A stretch of DNA of 64,000 nt from the NCBI RefSeq assembly GCF_900100735.1, contig NZ_FNCJ01000014.1, positions 1 to 64,000 on the forward strand, given 5' to 3'. The notes beneath the pieces are model-generated. The model had not been told where the DNA came from, did not search any database, and worked only from the letters and a program-made list of their open reading frames with translations. Within the stretch, counting starts at the first letter, position 1, and each line of letters opens with the position of its first letter. Both the position numbers and the translations under genes were made by a program. Below are positions 36,805 through 46,488 of the stretch, one piece after another. This DNA comes from Paraburkholderia phenazinium (GTDB lineage: Bacteria; Pseudomonadota; Gammaproteobacteria; Burkholderiales; Burkholderiaceae).

Positions 36805-39360
36805 ATGGCAGACGACAGCGTTGAAACCCGTCCAGATTCCTCCGCAACCCGGCTGCTGGTTGCGCCGCAACAATTCTCTCTCGACGTCCTGCTCGAGAAG
36901 TACGCCAAGGGCGATGAGCAAACCGCCGACGACGTTTACCGGCGCGTCGCCCACGGTGTCGCGATGGCCGAACCCGCGGCGCTGCGCGAGTCCGTCGAAG
37001 CCCGCTTTGTAGAAAACCTGCGCCACGGTGCGCTCGGTGCGGGACGCATCATGAGCGCGGCAGGCACCGGCATCGCGGCCACGCTCATCAACTGTTTCGT
37101 GCAACCGGTGGGCGACAGCATCCAGGGGACCGACGAGCAAGGCTTGCCGGGTATCTACGTCGCGCTGCTGCAGGCCGCCGAAACGATGCGCCGCGGCGGT
37201 GGGGTCGGCTACAACTTCTCGGCGATCCGTCCGAAAGGCGCCCGCGTTCACACCACCAGCTCATCGGCATCGGGTCCGTGCAGTTACATGGACGTGTTCG
37301 ATGCCTCATGCCGCACTGTCGAAAGCGCAGGCTCGCGGCGCGGCGCGCAGATGGCCGTGCTCGATTGCGATCACCCTGACCTGCTCGAATTCATCGAGGC
37401 CAAGCATTCGAAAGGACGCTGGAACAATTTCAACGTGTCCGTCGCGGTCACCGACGAATTCATGCGCGCTGTCGAACAGAATCAGACGTGGCAACTCGTG
37501 CATCGCGCCGAGCCCTCGCCCGCCTTGCGTGCCGCCAACGACTTGCAGCAACGCGCAGACGGCATGTGGGTGTATAGCGAGCAACCGGCCCGGGCAATCT
37601 GGGATCGCATCATGCGCTCGACCTACGATGTGGCCGAGCCGGGTGTGGTGTTCATCTCGCGGATGAACGAAGACAACAATTTGCGCGCGCTCGAAACGAT
37701 TCGCGCCACCAACCCCTGCGGCGAGCAACCGCTACCGGCTTATGGCTGCTGCAATCTCGGGCCGCTGAATCTGACGCGCTTCGTGCGCGAGCCGTTTGCG
37801 CAGCTCAAGAGCGGCAAGCCATCGTTCGACTGGGAGGCGCTGGCCCAAAGTACGCGCACCCAGGTGCGTTTTCTCGACGACGTGCTCGACGTCACGCTAT
37901 GGCCGCTGCCCGAGCAGTACGACGAATCGCGCGCCAAGCGCCGCATTGGCGTCGGCTTTACGGGCCTCGGCGATACGCTCGTGATGCTCGGGTTGCGCTA
38001 CAACTCGCCCGACGGCCGCGAACTTGCGGTACGCATTGCAAGGCTCATGCGCGACGAGGCCTACCGTGCCTCCGTTGAACTGGCGCGCGAGCGCGGTGCG
38101 TTTCCCTTATTCGATGCCAAACACTATCTGTCCGACGGCACGTTCGCTTCGCGCCTGCCCGACGACCTCAAGGACGCGATTCGCCGCGACGGCATTCGCA
38201 ATAGCCACCTGTTGTCCATCGCGCCGACCGGTACAGTGAGCCTCGCGTTTGCCGACAACGCTTCGAACGGCATCGAACCGGCGTTCTCGTGGACCTACAC
38301 CCGCATGAAGGTAATGGCCGACGGCAGCCGCGAATCGTTCGCCGTCGAAGACTATGCGTATCGCCTCTATCGCGAACTCGGCGGCGATATCAATGCGTTG
38401 CCCGACTACTTTGTCAGCGCCCTGGAAATGTCGGCACGCGACCACCTCGACATGATGGCGGCCGTACAACCGTACGTGGATACGTCGATCTCGAAGACCG
38501 TCAACGTTCCCGCCGACTATCCGTTCGAAGCCTTCGAGAGCCTCTATTTCGATGCATGGAAAGGCGGTCTCAAGGGACTCGCCACCTACCGTCCCAACGA
38601 GACGCTCGGCGCCGTGCTCAGCGTGACGCCTCAGCAACCCGACGACTCGTTGACCGAAGCGGATCTCGACCCGCTGCGCATCGCTATCGATCATCGCCCC
38701 AAGGGCGAATTGCCCGCGATCATCGAAAAGGTGGAGTACCTCACGCAAGCCGGCAAGAAATCGCTGTATGTCGCGGTGTCGTTCATGGAAGTCACCGGGC
38801 GTCTTTCCGGCGAGGATGTGACGATCGAGCGGCCTATCGATTTCTTCATTCCAGTCGGGCAGCGCGACGAATCGCAGCAGTGGATTACCGCGCAGATGCG
38901 CTCGCTTTCGCTTGCCGCTCGCGGCGGCTTCGTGGCTCGCAATCTGCAGGATTTGCGCAAGGTATCGTGGGACCGCGGACAAGTGCGGCTAGGCGAAGTG
39001 CAACGGCTAGACGGCCACCGCTCGCCGCTTTGGCACGATTCGGAAGTGGCCGCGCTAGCCTATGCGATCCAGCAGATCCTGCACCGGCGCGGCTTTCTAG
39101 ACGCCGAAGGCAATCAGGTGCCGTCGCGCATGCTGGCGCGGCATGCGCGCGAGCAAATGGCAGCCGGGCAACCTCCGCTTGCGGATGCGCCAGGCACAAC
39201 CGCAAGCGGCGACAACGATGCATCTGCCGAAATCGAAGGCATCAACCAGTTACGCACCATGCTCGGCCGCAAGTGCGGAACCTGCGGCGCCAATGCGGTG
39301 ATCAGAAAGGACGGTTGCGATTTCTGCACAGCATGTGGCGAAGTGGGGGCGTGCGGCTAA
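36805..39360 (+). CDS. nrdJ: Adenosylcobalamin-dependent (class II) ribonucleotide reductase
   Basis: An 851-residue class II ribonucleoside-diphosphate reductase, which makes deoxyribonucleotides with a B12 radical and needs no oxygen. It has C-F-V-Q-P-V-G-D-S near 92, the finger-loop and substrate motifs N-P-C-G-E-Q-P-L-P-A-Y-G-C-C-N-L, P-T-G-T-V-S-L-A, and a C-terminal zinc-finger-like C-G-T-C-x...C-D-F-C-T-A-C-G. It starts 36 bp after gbdR with AAAGG upstream, so it may be partly read from the gbdR promoter. No cobalamin riboswitch fits in the 36-bp gap. Confidence 0.93.
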   Translation: MADDSVETRPDSSATRLLVAPQQFSLDVLLEKYAKGDEQTADDVYRRVAHGVAMAEPAALRESVEARFVENLRHGALGAGRIMSAAGTGIAATLINCFVQPVGDSIQGTDEQGLPGIYVALLQAAETMRRGGGVGYNFSAIRPKGARVHTTSSSASGPCSYMDVFDASCRTVESAGSRRGAQMAVLDCDHPDLLEFIEAKHSKGRWNNFNVSVAVTDEFMRAVEQNQTWQLVHRAEPSPALRAANDLQQRADGMWVYSEQPARAIWDRIMRSTYDVAEPGVVFISRMNEDNNLRALETIRATNPCGEQPLPAYGCCNLGPLNLTRFVREPFAQLKSGKPSFDWEALAQSTRTQVRFLDDVLDVTLWPLPEQYDESRAKRRIGVGFTGLGDTLVMLGLRYNSPDGRELAVRIARLMRDEAYRASVELARERGAFPLFDAKHYLSDGTFASRLPDDLKDAIRRDGIRNSHLLSIAPTGTVSLAFADNASNGIEPAFSWTYTRMKVMADGSRESFAVEDYAYRLYRELGGDINALPDYFVSALEMSARDHLDMMAAVQPYVDTSISKTVNVPADYPFEAFESLYFDAWKGGLKGLATYRPNETLGAVLSVTPQQPDDSLTEADLDPLRIAIDHRPKGELPAIIEKVEYLTQAGKKSLYVAVSFMEVTGRLSGEDVTIERPIDFFIPVGQRDESQQWITAQMRSLSLAARGGFVARNLQDLRKVSWDRGQVRLGEVQRLDGHRSPLWHDSEVAALAYAIQQILHRRGFLDAEGNQVPSRMLARHAREQMAAGQPPLADAPGTTASGDNDASAEIEGINQLRTMLGRKCGTCGANAVIRKDGCDFCTACGEVGACG

Positions 39361-39464
39361 TCGCAACCCATGGCCCAGCCCCCCCACTTTGTGAGTGCCC
39401 CATAAGGTGAAACTTGCGCGTCATGCAGGATTTAAGGTCGTCCAAGCAGGATATTTCGAATCAA

Positions 39465-39500
39465 AGAGTCTGCCGAGTCGTGCAACGGCAGGCTCTTTTT
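39465..39500. terminator. Bidirectional rho-independent terminator
   Basis: An 11-bp stem (39465-39475 with 39486-39496, one G-T wobble) encloses a 10-base loop and is followed by TTTT on the plus strand. On the minus strand the stem is followed by TTTGATT. It closes the ribonucleotide reductase gene from the left and the exopolysaccharide operon from the right, whose last gene ends two bases away. Confidence 0.85.
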
Positions 39501-39501
39501 C

Positions 39502-40509
39502 CTATTTAGACAATGCGGCGACAACCCTGCTGCGCCAGATGTTCACCGGCATGACCCCTTTGGGATCCCAGTTGTCGGCCGAGTTGCTGCTATTTTCCAA
39601 CTGCGCTTCATTAAACTGCCAGACAATGACTCTGAGCTTGTGCTGGGAGAACGCCGGATTCTCCACCGCGTCGAGGAAGGTTTTCCATGGGCCGATATTA
39701 CCGGGGTTCCAGGTGAGCCCAACCGGCTGACCGAGCGCATTGGAGAGCTTCTGCGGATAACCGAGGTAGGGTTGCACGAAGCTGTTGCCCACCACCTGCA
39801 CCTGGGCCGGCGCGCCATCCAGCAGGCCATCGCTGAGCTCAGGCTGCTTGCGCACGGTATAAGTGTCGCGGCCGATGCGTTTGCGGTCTTCAGGGGACAT
39901 GAAGTTCGTGGCGAGGTCGCCGTAGCGACGGTCGTTGGTCCATTCACCCAGTACGGTGCCGCTCCCGGAAGCCGGCAGCTCAAACTTGCTGCGGATCACC
40001 TTGGCGGTTTCGTCAGCTGAGGCTTCCGCGGCCCAGGCCGTCCAGTGATAGTCCGCACGATAAAAGGCCGTCTGCTTGTCGTGTTCGACCGCCTGCAAAA
40101 CGTCTTTGTCGTCGAACGTAGTAATGCCCGCCGCGGCGAGCATGGCAAGGACATCGGCATAGCGCGACTTGATTTCCGTCGAGAGAGACAGGCTGGCAGG
40201 AAGACGCTGCGGATAGAACGGCGCCTTGGCCGGCACCACCATCACCACCAGGCCGATGTGCTTCGCGGCGAGCGCATCTTTGGTTTCCTGGATCACCTTG
40301 ATGTTCGACGCGATCTGCGCCCGGTCGACCTTGTCGGTGCGCTCCCAGCCGGGAAATAACCAGCCGTCCTGACCTTCGATCACGGACGAAGCCGCATACA
40401 CGGGGCCGGCCTGCAGCGCCGCGCCCAGCGCAGCCAGTCCAAGCGCGTATTTCAGCAACTGGCTGGCTCGTTTGTTCAAGAGATCAAATGTTGTCATCGT
40501 GATAATCAT
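39502..40509 (-). CDS. AlgJ/AlgX-like SGNH O-acetyltransferase (second copy)
   Basis: A 335-residue exported protein of the AlgX/AlgJ family that transfers acetyl groups onto exopolysaccharide in the periplasm. A signal peptide (cleavage after V-Y-A, about residue 39) precedes G-W-L-F-P-G. The catalytic set is intact: D-Y-H-W-T-A-W (Asp-x-His) and V-V-G-N-S-F (Ser). The ATG at 40509 overlaps the upstream stop (ATGA); an ATG at 40497 is also possible. It is the last gene of the locus, next to the terminator. Confidence 0.85.
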   Translation of the reverse strand: MIITMTTFDLLNKRASQLLKYALGLAALGAALQAGPVYAASSVIEGQDGWLFPGWERTDKVDRAQIASNIKVIQETKDALAAKHIGLVVMVVPAKAPFYPQRLPASLSLSTEIKSRYADVLAMLAAAGITTFDDKDVLQAVEHDKQTAFYRADYHWTAWAAEASADETAKVIRSKFELPASGSGTVLGEWTNDRRYGDLATNFMSPEDRKRIGRDTYTVRKQPELSDGLLDGAPAQVQVVGNSFVQPYLGYPQKLSNALGQPVGLTWNPGNIGPWKTFLDAVENPAFSQHKLRVIVWQFNEAQLENSSNSADNWDPKGVMPVNIWRSRVVAALSK

Positions 40510-41573
40510 TGTTGTGCGAGGTAGGTGTTCTCTTCGTCCGTGAGCGGTTGATACAACGAGCGTAACGGCCACTCCCAGATCAATAGCTTGATGTCATTGA
40601 GGCGCTCAGGATGGTGTTGCAGCAATTCCAGCACGCTGCCTGCAAATCCACTTCCGAGGCGGCTTTGCTGGGCAATCTCCTGCTTCATATCGAGTTGCAG
40701 ATAATCGATGAAACCGGAATTGAGCGAGTACGAGGAGCCGGCCAGCATGACCACGGGCGCCGCTACATCGTCGAGCAGACCGCCGCTGCGATGCACCACC
40801 AGTTGTACGTCATGGTCGGTATCGACCGGCGGCGCGAATGGCGGCGTGTTCCTGTCGATGCCCGCCAATCGCATCAGGTCACCGCTACGCGCATGGGTGG
40901 CGACTGCGGTCTGCAATTGCATGCTGGTGTTGCCCGGCGGAGCAAAGGCCTGCGCCACCGCCGCCACCCGGTCCGCGGCAAAGCTCGCGCCAGCGCGATT
41001 CCAGTGACTATCGGTACGCCAATAGCCGGGGGCAATCCAGCCGCGGTGCAGATCGACCTGATGCAGCGCAAGACCCTCACTTGCTTGCAGCCAGGCGGCG
41101 CGGCGCCCGCGTGCCTGGCGCGACACCGTCAACCCGCACAACTCTCCGGCGGCCTGTTCGACCTTGTCCGGCACCGGCGCCGTCACGAGCTTGATGCCGC
41201 GGCGCTCGAGGTCGGCCTGCAGCTTACGCGTCAGTGCAACGCGCCGCTGCAGGTTGTGCTCGCCATCGGGCGTTTCGGCCACCTCCTCGGTCAGGAATAG
41301 CCAGCCGGGGCAACCGCTGCGCACCTGCGGATCAGCGTCGCCGGTGACGGCGAAAAGCAGGCCGTTGAGGACGCGGTTGACGCGGGCGTCGGGCGGCGCC
41401 GCCTGCGCCACGCGCTGGTCCAGAGCCTGGGTGATGCTGCCGTCGAGCCATGACGAAGGCCCAGCCGTGTGCGTCAACAACCGACCCGTGTTGCTCAAGC
41501 GCCAGAGCAAAGCGGCGCCGCCGCACAGGATGATGACCACGAAAGCAACGGCGTTGATTTTGCGAACCATCAT
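40506..41573 (-). CDS. AlgJ/AlgX-like SGNH O-acetyltransferase (first copy)
   Basis: A 355-residue protein anchored by one N-terminal transmembrane helix (about residues 8-25). It has G-W-L-F-L-T-E-E, D-S-H-W-N-R-A-G (Asp-x-His) and M-L-A-G-S-S-Y-S (catalytic Ser), so the SGNH triad looks complete. Its start overlaps the MBOAT stop by one base (TGATG). It most likely receives acetyl groups from the adjacent MBOAT protein. It is clearly different from the second copy, suggesting two positions or steps. Confidence 0.85.
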   Translation of the reverse strand: MMVRKINAVAFVVIILCGGAALLWRLSNTGRLLTHTAGPSSWLDGSITQALDQRVAQAAPPDARVNRVLNGLLFAVTGDADPQVRSGCPGWLFLTEEVAETPDGEHNLQRRVALTRKLQADLERRGIKLVTAPVPDKVEQAAGELCGLTVSRQARGRRAAWLQASEGLALHQVDLHRGWIAPGYWRTDSHWNRAGASFAADRVAAVAQAFAPPGNTSMQLQTAVATHARSGDLMRLAGIDRNTPPFAPPVDTDHDVQLVVHRSGGLLDDVAAPVVMLAGSSYSLNSGFIDYLQLDMKQEIAQQSRLGSGFAGSVLELLQHHPERLNDIKLLIWEWPLRSLYQPLTDEENTYLAQQ

Positions 41574-42958
41574 CAGAACTGGAAATAGAGAAATGGAATG
41601 ACGGTGCGACCCTGCAACACCCACAACGCCACCAGCCATAGCGGCACCGTCAGATAGCGTAGCAGTGCGTAACAGTATGCACTGCTACGCCGACGCTGTG
41701 CCCACAGCAGCGGCAGATAGACGAGCAGGACGCCAATCAGCAGGCAGACGATCTGGTTCGGCCGGAGCGCAGCGGCAAATGCGCTGGAAAGCTGCCAACC
41801 ATTCTGTCCGCGCAAGGCGAGGAGCATCGTCGATACTTCCGCCCACGTCTGGGCGCGGAACAGCAGCCAGCCGAGCATGACAAACAGCAGCAGCAAGGCA
41901 TGGCCGAGCCAGAACGGCAGCGCGGGGCCACCCCGTGTGCGCCACAATCTTTCGGTCGCGAGCCCGAAACCGTGCCACAGTCCCCACACCATGAACGTCC
42001 AGCTGGCGCCATGCCAAAGCCCGCCCAGCGCCATGGTGATCAACAGGTTGACGCAACCGCGCGACAAGCTTTGGCGGTTGCCGCCCAGCGGGATGTACAG
42101 ATAGTCGCGCAACCAGCTCGACAGGCTGATGTGCCATCGACGCCAGAACTCGGATAACGAGCTACTCAAATAAGGCGCGTCGAAATTTTCGGGAAACTTC
42201 AAACCGACGATCAATCCAAGGCCGATCGCCATGCTGCTGTACGCGGAAAAATCGAAGTAAAGCTGCAGCGTATAGGCCAGCACACTGAGCGCCGCGTCGG
42301 CGGCACTAGGCGAAGCCAGCTGATAACCGCTGCCGGCCAGCGGCGCCAGCGTATCGGCCAACAGAATTTTCTGCGCGAAACCCTGCATGAAGCGCTCGAC
42401 GCCGATCGCAAACTCGGCCCGATGAAAAGAGCGCATTTGCAGGCGTTCGGCAACCCATTTGTAGCGAACAACCGGCCCCGCGACGAGGTGCCCGAACATC
42501 GACTGATACGTGGCGTAGTTGACGAAGCGCGGTTCGGCCAGCACGGTTCCGCGATAGACGTCGACCGAATAGGAGATCGCGCCGAACACGAAAAACGACA
42601 GGCCGATCGGCAACAGCACCGCTTGCCATCCGCTTGACACGGTACCCATCCACTGCAACGTCCCGGCTAGCATGTTGGCGTATTTGAACCAGATCAGCGC
42701 AAAGAGCGGCCAGCCGATCGCGACCAGCAACGCGTAGCGGCGTTGCTGCCCTTGTGCCTTCTCGATCCAGCGACCCGTGCACCACGACCAGACTGCGATC
42801 GACACGATCAACGGTAGGAAATCGAGCCGCCACCAGGCGTAAAAAATCCAGCTGAACGTGAGGATGGTCAGATTGCGCCAGCGCATGCCCACTGCCGCGT
42901 AGGCCAGCAGGAACAGTGGCAGGAACAGGAAGACGAAACTGATGCTTGCGAAGACCAT
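41573..42958 (-). CDS. MBOAT-family O-acetyl transporter (AlgI-like)
   Basis: A 461-residue polytopic inner-membrane protein. The family motif N-L-L-I-T-M-A-L-G-G-L-W-H-G-A-S-W contains the catalytic histidine, and F-W-R-R-W-H-I-S-L-S-S-W-L-R-D-Y-L-Y-I-P-L-G-G (read in parts) is typical of AlgI, WssH and DltB-like members. It moves acetyl groups across the membrane for polysaccharide O-acetylation. It lies 11 bp after algF-like and overlaps the next gene. Confidence 0.94.
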   Translation of the reverse strand: MVFASISFVFLFLPLFLLAYAAVGMRWRNLTILTFSWIFYAWWRLDFLPLIVSIAVWSWCTGRWIEKAQGQQRRYALLVAIGWPLFALIWFKYANMLAGTLQWMGTVSSGWQAVLLPIGLSFFVFGAISYSVDVYRGTVLAEPRFVNYATYQSMFGHLVAGPVVRYKWVAERLQMRSFHRAEFAIGVERFMQGFAQKILLADTLAPLAGSGYQLASPSAADAALSVLAYTLQLYFDFSAYSSMAIGLGLIVGLKFPENFDAPYLSSSLSEFWRRWHISLSSWLRDYLYIPLGGNRQSLSRGCVNLLITMALGGLWHGASWTFMVWGLWHGFGLATERLWRTRGGPALPFWLGHALLLLFVMLGWLLFRAQTWAEVSTMLLALRGQNGWQLSSAFAAALRPNQIVCLLIGVLLVYLPLLWAQRRRSSAYCYALLRYLTVPLWLVALWVLQGRTVIPFLYFQF

Positions 42959-42969
42959 AAGCGCTCCGC

Positions 42970-43671
42970 CTAGCGATCGCCGGAATAAGGTTCGGTGGTA
43001 TCGATCTGGGTGACGAGGTGCGGAGCCTTGCTGTCGCCCAGCAGAAAAATGCTGGCATGGTCACCTGACTTCAGCAACGGCAGCGCGACCGCGGCCGAGC
43101 TTCCCGCCGCATCGCAGCGTCCCTGCAGGCGCGCCTGCACCGGATTGATGACGCGCTTCTTGCTGTCGCCGCTGGCAACCCGTTCGAACACGTTGGCACC
43201 GCCCTGAATCGACAGTGTCGCGTTGCAGTCGCGCACCAGGTTGTAGAAACGCAGTTCCGCCTTCAGATCATCGCGGCCGTCGGTGACGTCGGCGATGATC
43301 TGCGGCTGCGTGGAACCGGTCAGGATCACGGTATTGAAGCTGCCCGGTGTCACCTTGATGCGATTGAGCGCCTGACCGTCGGCTTTGATGAGGACATCGC
43401 GGGAAGCGTCGACCACGCGGTAGTCGGTGACCGTCTTGCGTTTCGGATCGAGGGCGTCCTGTTTGCCGGCGAAGTCGACCTCAACCACCATGGCGGACGG
43501 ATTCACGACGCGCAGATAGCTCGAGCCGGCCGGCGCCTGCGGCGCGTACAGGCGGGCGATTTCCTGGGCTGAACCCGGCGTGGCGGCGCCCAGCGCAACG
43601 AGGCTGAAGAAGGCGGCCGCGCCAGTGAATGAGCGGCCGACACGGATACGAAATGAATGTGCTTGGGTCAT
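42970..43671 (-). CDS. AlgF-like polysaccharide acetylation protein
   Basis: A 233-residue periplasmic protein with a signal peptide ending near G-S-A-Q. It opens the mature part with I-A-R-L-Y-A-P-Q-A-P-A-G-S-S-Y-L-R-V-V-N, the AlgF hallmark. AlgF bridges AlgI/AlgJ and AlgX in alginate acetylation, and WssG does so in acetylated cellulose. It lies 12 bp after the nfrA-like gene and before the MBOAT gene. Confidence 0.85.
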   Translation of the reverse strand: MTQAHSFRIRVGRSFTGAAAFFSLVALGAATPGSAQEIARLYAPQAPAGSSYLRVVNPSAMVVEVDFAGKQDALDPKRKTVTDYRVVDASRDVLIKADGQALNRIKVTPGSFNTVILTGSTQPQIIADVTDGRDDLKAELRFYNLVRDCNATLSIQGGANVFERVASGDSKKRVINPVQARLQGRCDAAGSSAAVALPLLKSGDHASIFLLGDSKAPHLVTQIDTTEPYSGDR

Positions 43672-43683
43672 GACTGCGCGATC

Positions 43684-46488
43684 TCAATAGTTAAAGACAC
43701 TGCGAATGAACCAGCCCTTGGCCCGCTCATCGCCTGCGACCTTGAGGCGGTACTGAACCGACAGATCGAAATACGAACGCGGCGCATGGTAATGGTCCTC
43801 GCGCAGCCAGGTGCGCAGATTCACGCCGGCGCCGGCGCCGACTGCCCACGGTTTCGAATAGACGTCGTTGTAGTCGGCCCCCACCACCACGTGTGGCCAG
43901 AGCACCGTATGGCCCAGCCACGATGCCGGCAGGAGGAAGCTACGACCGGATTGCAGTTCGGACGTGAAGTAGTACGTTTTCGCCACCATGTAATAGCCGG
44001 TCTCCGCGTACACCTGGTCGGTGTTCCAGCTCGGGACGTCAGCGCGAAGATCGGTGCCGGTGCCATACGAGTAACCGAGCCGCGCAAGCCAGTCGCTTTG
44101 CGCCGCCGAACCGATTGCCTGCTGACGTTCGAAGGCTGCAATGACGTTTTGCGAAGCCAGCGGCTTCCACCGGATCCCGAGCGCCGAGAGCAGGCTCGGA
44201 AAGCCGGTCGGCGATTTGCCGACAAACGTGTCGCCGGTCAGGTCATTGGTAGAGGCCGTCGGCGCGCTGTACGCGGTGTCGGTCAGCCGCGCATACAGAT
44301 CGACGTACGTGCCGTCCTTGTCGAGCGCAGGCGGCCGCCAGTAGGCTTCGGTGCCGATCTGCAGGTTGTCGCCCACCACGGCCGACTCGTTTTGCCCGGC
44401 CTGCATGTTGTTGCTGCCGCGATAGTTCAGCGACACGTAAGCGCCCCACTGCCGCTCCAGTTCACTGACGGCACGGCGGGTTTCATAAAGACTCTGCGGC
44501 GGCAGGTCCAATTCGTCATCGCTCGCAGCATCGATGCTGCGCTTGAAATAGTTGACCGCAGTGGGCCGCTGGTTGGCGTTGATGGCGGCGAAGCCGGCGT
44601 CCTGCAGTGCCCGCGGCGGCAGCTCGCCGGCGTCGTCCATTTGCTGGAAAGTCTGCAGCGCGAGCGCCGGAGCCCCCGACATCGAGGCGAGGTACGCGAA
44701 GCCGAGATCCGGCACCGGATCTTTCAGACTCGCCATGACGCGTTGCGCTTCCTGGATCTGCCCGTTGGCTCGCAGCGCCTGCGCCAGCACGCGGCGGTAC
44801 TGATCATTTTTCGGCGATGAGGCGGTGAGGTCTCGCGCAAGCGCGAGCGCAGTCGCGTTTTCCTTTCTACCGAGCGCCTTGTAGATCGCTTCGATCATCA
44901 CGTTCGGCGCGTTGTCCGCTGGCCGCGCCGTACACGCGGTGCCGTACGGCGTCTCGCGGCAATCGAGGAACGGCGCCTGCAAGGTTGGGTGGCCCGAGTG
45001 GTGCTCGTAAAACGCCATCAGGCTGCGCCGCCACGCGGCTTGTTCGTCGCCAGACGGCAGCGCGTGCAGCGTGTCGCCGCTCAGCTTCGTGTCGCCGGCC
45101 GCCATGGCGGCGTCCGCCACGTACAGACGAACGTTGCGCAGGTCGTCGTCGCTCAGCGTGTCGTTTTGCAGCGCCTTGCCATAATCGACGCGGGCCGCGG
45201 CGTACTTCCCCTGCATCTGGCGCAAGTAGCCGCGTAGCAGGACCGGCACGGCATCTTCGTCATCGACATGCATCGCTTCGCTGGCGGCGGCTTCGGCCGC
45301 AGCGTACTGCTGCTTGCGACCCAGCGCGTCGATCTGCAGCAGGCGATACGGCATCACATCCGGCGCATAGGAGATCGCCTGGGCGATCTCCTTCTGCGCG
45401 AGGTCCGGATCGTTGTCCGCCATCGCCTGGTAAGCAACGCTGGCAGGTTGCTGCGCCAGTTGCCGGCGCACGGCATCGCGCCGGCCTTCCAGTTCCCGAT
45501 TGGCGCCGCCGATCTGCAAGGCCAGTTGAAACAGGTCGAGGGCTTCCTGCTGACGATTCTCTGCAGCAGCACGGAAAGCCTCGTTTGCCAGCGCCTGCGA
45601 CGGCCGGTCCGACGCAAACACCGAGCAAACCGGGCCAAAGCGATTGACGATGCACAGCAGGACCGGCGGCTTCAGTTCGGGGCGCAGGGTCTTGCTGCCA
45701 GTCGCGATCGTCTGCGCGAACAGACGCCGTTCCTGAGCGTCGGCGTCGTTGTCCGGCAACGACTGTAGCGCATCGAGTGCAGACTTCGTGTCGCCGGCGC
45801 TCAATGCGAGATCGGCTACCAGCAGACGCACGGAACGCAAATCTGCGTCGCCCAGTGAGTCGCCGCTCAGGGCCTGCTCGTAGTACTGGTGAGCCGAGTC
45901 GTAATGGCCGCCGCGCTGCAACAGGTAGCCGTGCATCACGTACACCATCGAATCGTCACTGGCGGCGGCGAGCGCTGCACGGCTGGCGGTCTCGGCCGCG
46001 TCGTAGTTCTGCAGACGGATCAGCAGGCTTACCTGCAGGAGCCGGTATTGAGAGACGTCCGGCGCGAGATCCACGGCCTGGCCGATGTCGCGCGATGCGC
46101 TCGCGACATCGTTATGTGCGAGCAGATCCAGCGCCTGCGACGCCAGTTCACTGGCCCGTTGCATATCTGTGGGGGCCGCCGAGGCTACCGGAGCGGCCGA
46201 CGCCGCTTTGCCACGGTTGCGGAGCGCGGCTTCGGCCTGCTGCAACAGCGAGCGCAGACGCGGCACATCCGGGCGCAGGCGCACGGCTTCGCGCGCGTCG
46301 CGAGCCGCGGCCTCATAGTCGCCGCGGGCGTATTCGCTGTATGCCTGGTCCGCGATGCGATAGGCGCTTCCAGTCAGCGGCAGTGGCAGGTTCTCGTCGG
46401 CGACGGCGGAGCCGCTCGCCAAGGCCAGCGTGAGCGACAGCGCACAGGCCGCGCGTCGTTGGGTGCAAGGTGGGGGACGATAGATCAC
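43684..46488 (-). CDS. NfrA-like outer-membrane TPR and barrel protein
   Basis: A 934-residue exported protein. A signal peptide (about residues 1-31) is followed by many TPR-like helical repeats (about 40-650; A-S-E-L-A-S-Q-A-L-D-L-L, A-L-D-L-F-Q-L-A-L-Q), then a C-terminal domain ending in beta strands and a final aromatic residue (S-V-F-N-Y), as in outer-membrane barrels. This is the layout of NfrA, the E. coli phage N4 receptor-pathway protein, and of BcsC-like exporters. The start is GTG at 46488, overlapping the upstream stop. It should export the glycan. Confidence 0.8.
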   Translation of the reverse strand: MIYRPPPCTQRRAACALSLTLALASGSAVADENLPLPLTGSAYRIADQAYSEYARGDYEAAARDAREAVRLRPDVPRLRSLLQQAEAALRNRGKAASAAPVASAAPTDMQRASELASQALDLLAHNDVASASRDIGQAVDLAPDVSQYRLLQVSLLIRLQNYDAAETASRAALAAASDDSMVYVMHGYLLQRGGHYDSAHQYYEQALSGDSLGDADLRSVRLLVADLALSAGDTKSALDALQSLPDNDADAQERRLFAQTIATGSKTLRPELKPPVLLCIVNRFGPVCSVFASDRPSQALANEAFRAAAENRQQEALDLFQLALQIGGANRELEGRRDAVRRQLAQQPASVAYQAMADNDPDLAQKEIAQAISYAPDVMPYRLLQIDALGRKQQYAAAEAAASEAMHVDDEDAVPVLLRGYLRQMQGKYAAARVDYGKALQNDTLSDDDLRNVRLYVADAAMAAGDTKLSGDTLHALPSGDEQAAWRRSLMAFYEHHSGHPTLQAPFLDCRETPYGTACTARPADNAPNVMIEAIYKALGRKENATALALARDLTASSPKNDQYRRVLAQALRANGQIQEAQRVMASLKDPVPDLGFAYLASMSGAPALALQTFQQMDDAGELPPRALQDAGFAAINANQRPTAVNYFKRSIDAASDDELDLPPQSLYETRRAVSELERQWGAYVSLNYRGSNNMQAGQNESAVVGDNLQIGTEAYWRPPALDKDGTYVDLYARLTDTAYSAPTASTNDLTGDTFVGKSPTGFPSLLSALGIRWKPLASQNVIAAFERQQAIGSAAQSDWLARLGYSYGTGTDLRADVPSWNTDQVYAETGYYMVAKTYYFTSELQSGRSFLLPASWLGHTVLWPHVVVGADYNDVYSKPWAVGAGAGVNLRTWLREDHYHAPRSYFDLSVQYRLKVAGDERAKGWFIRSVFNY

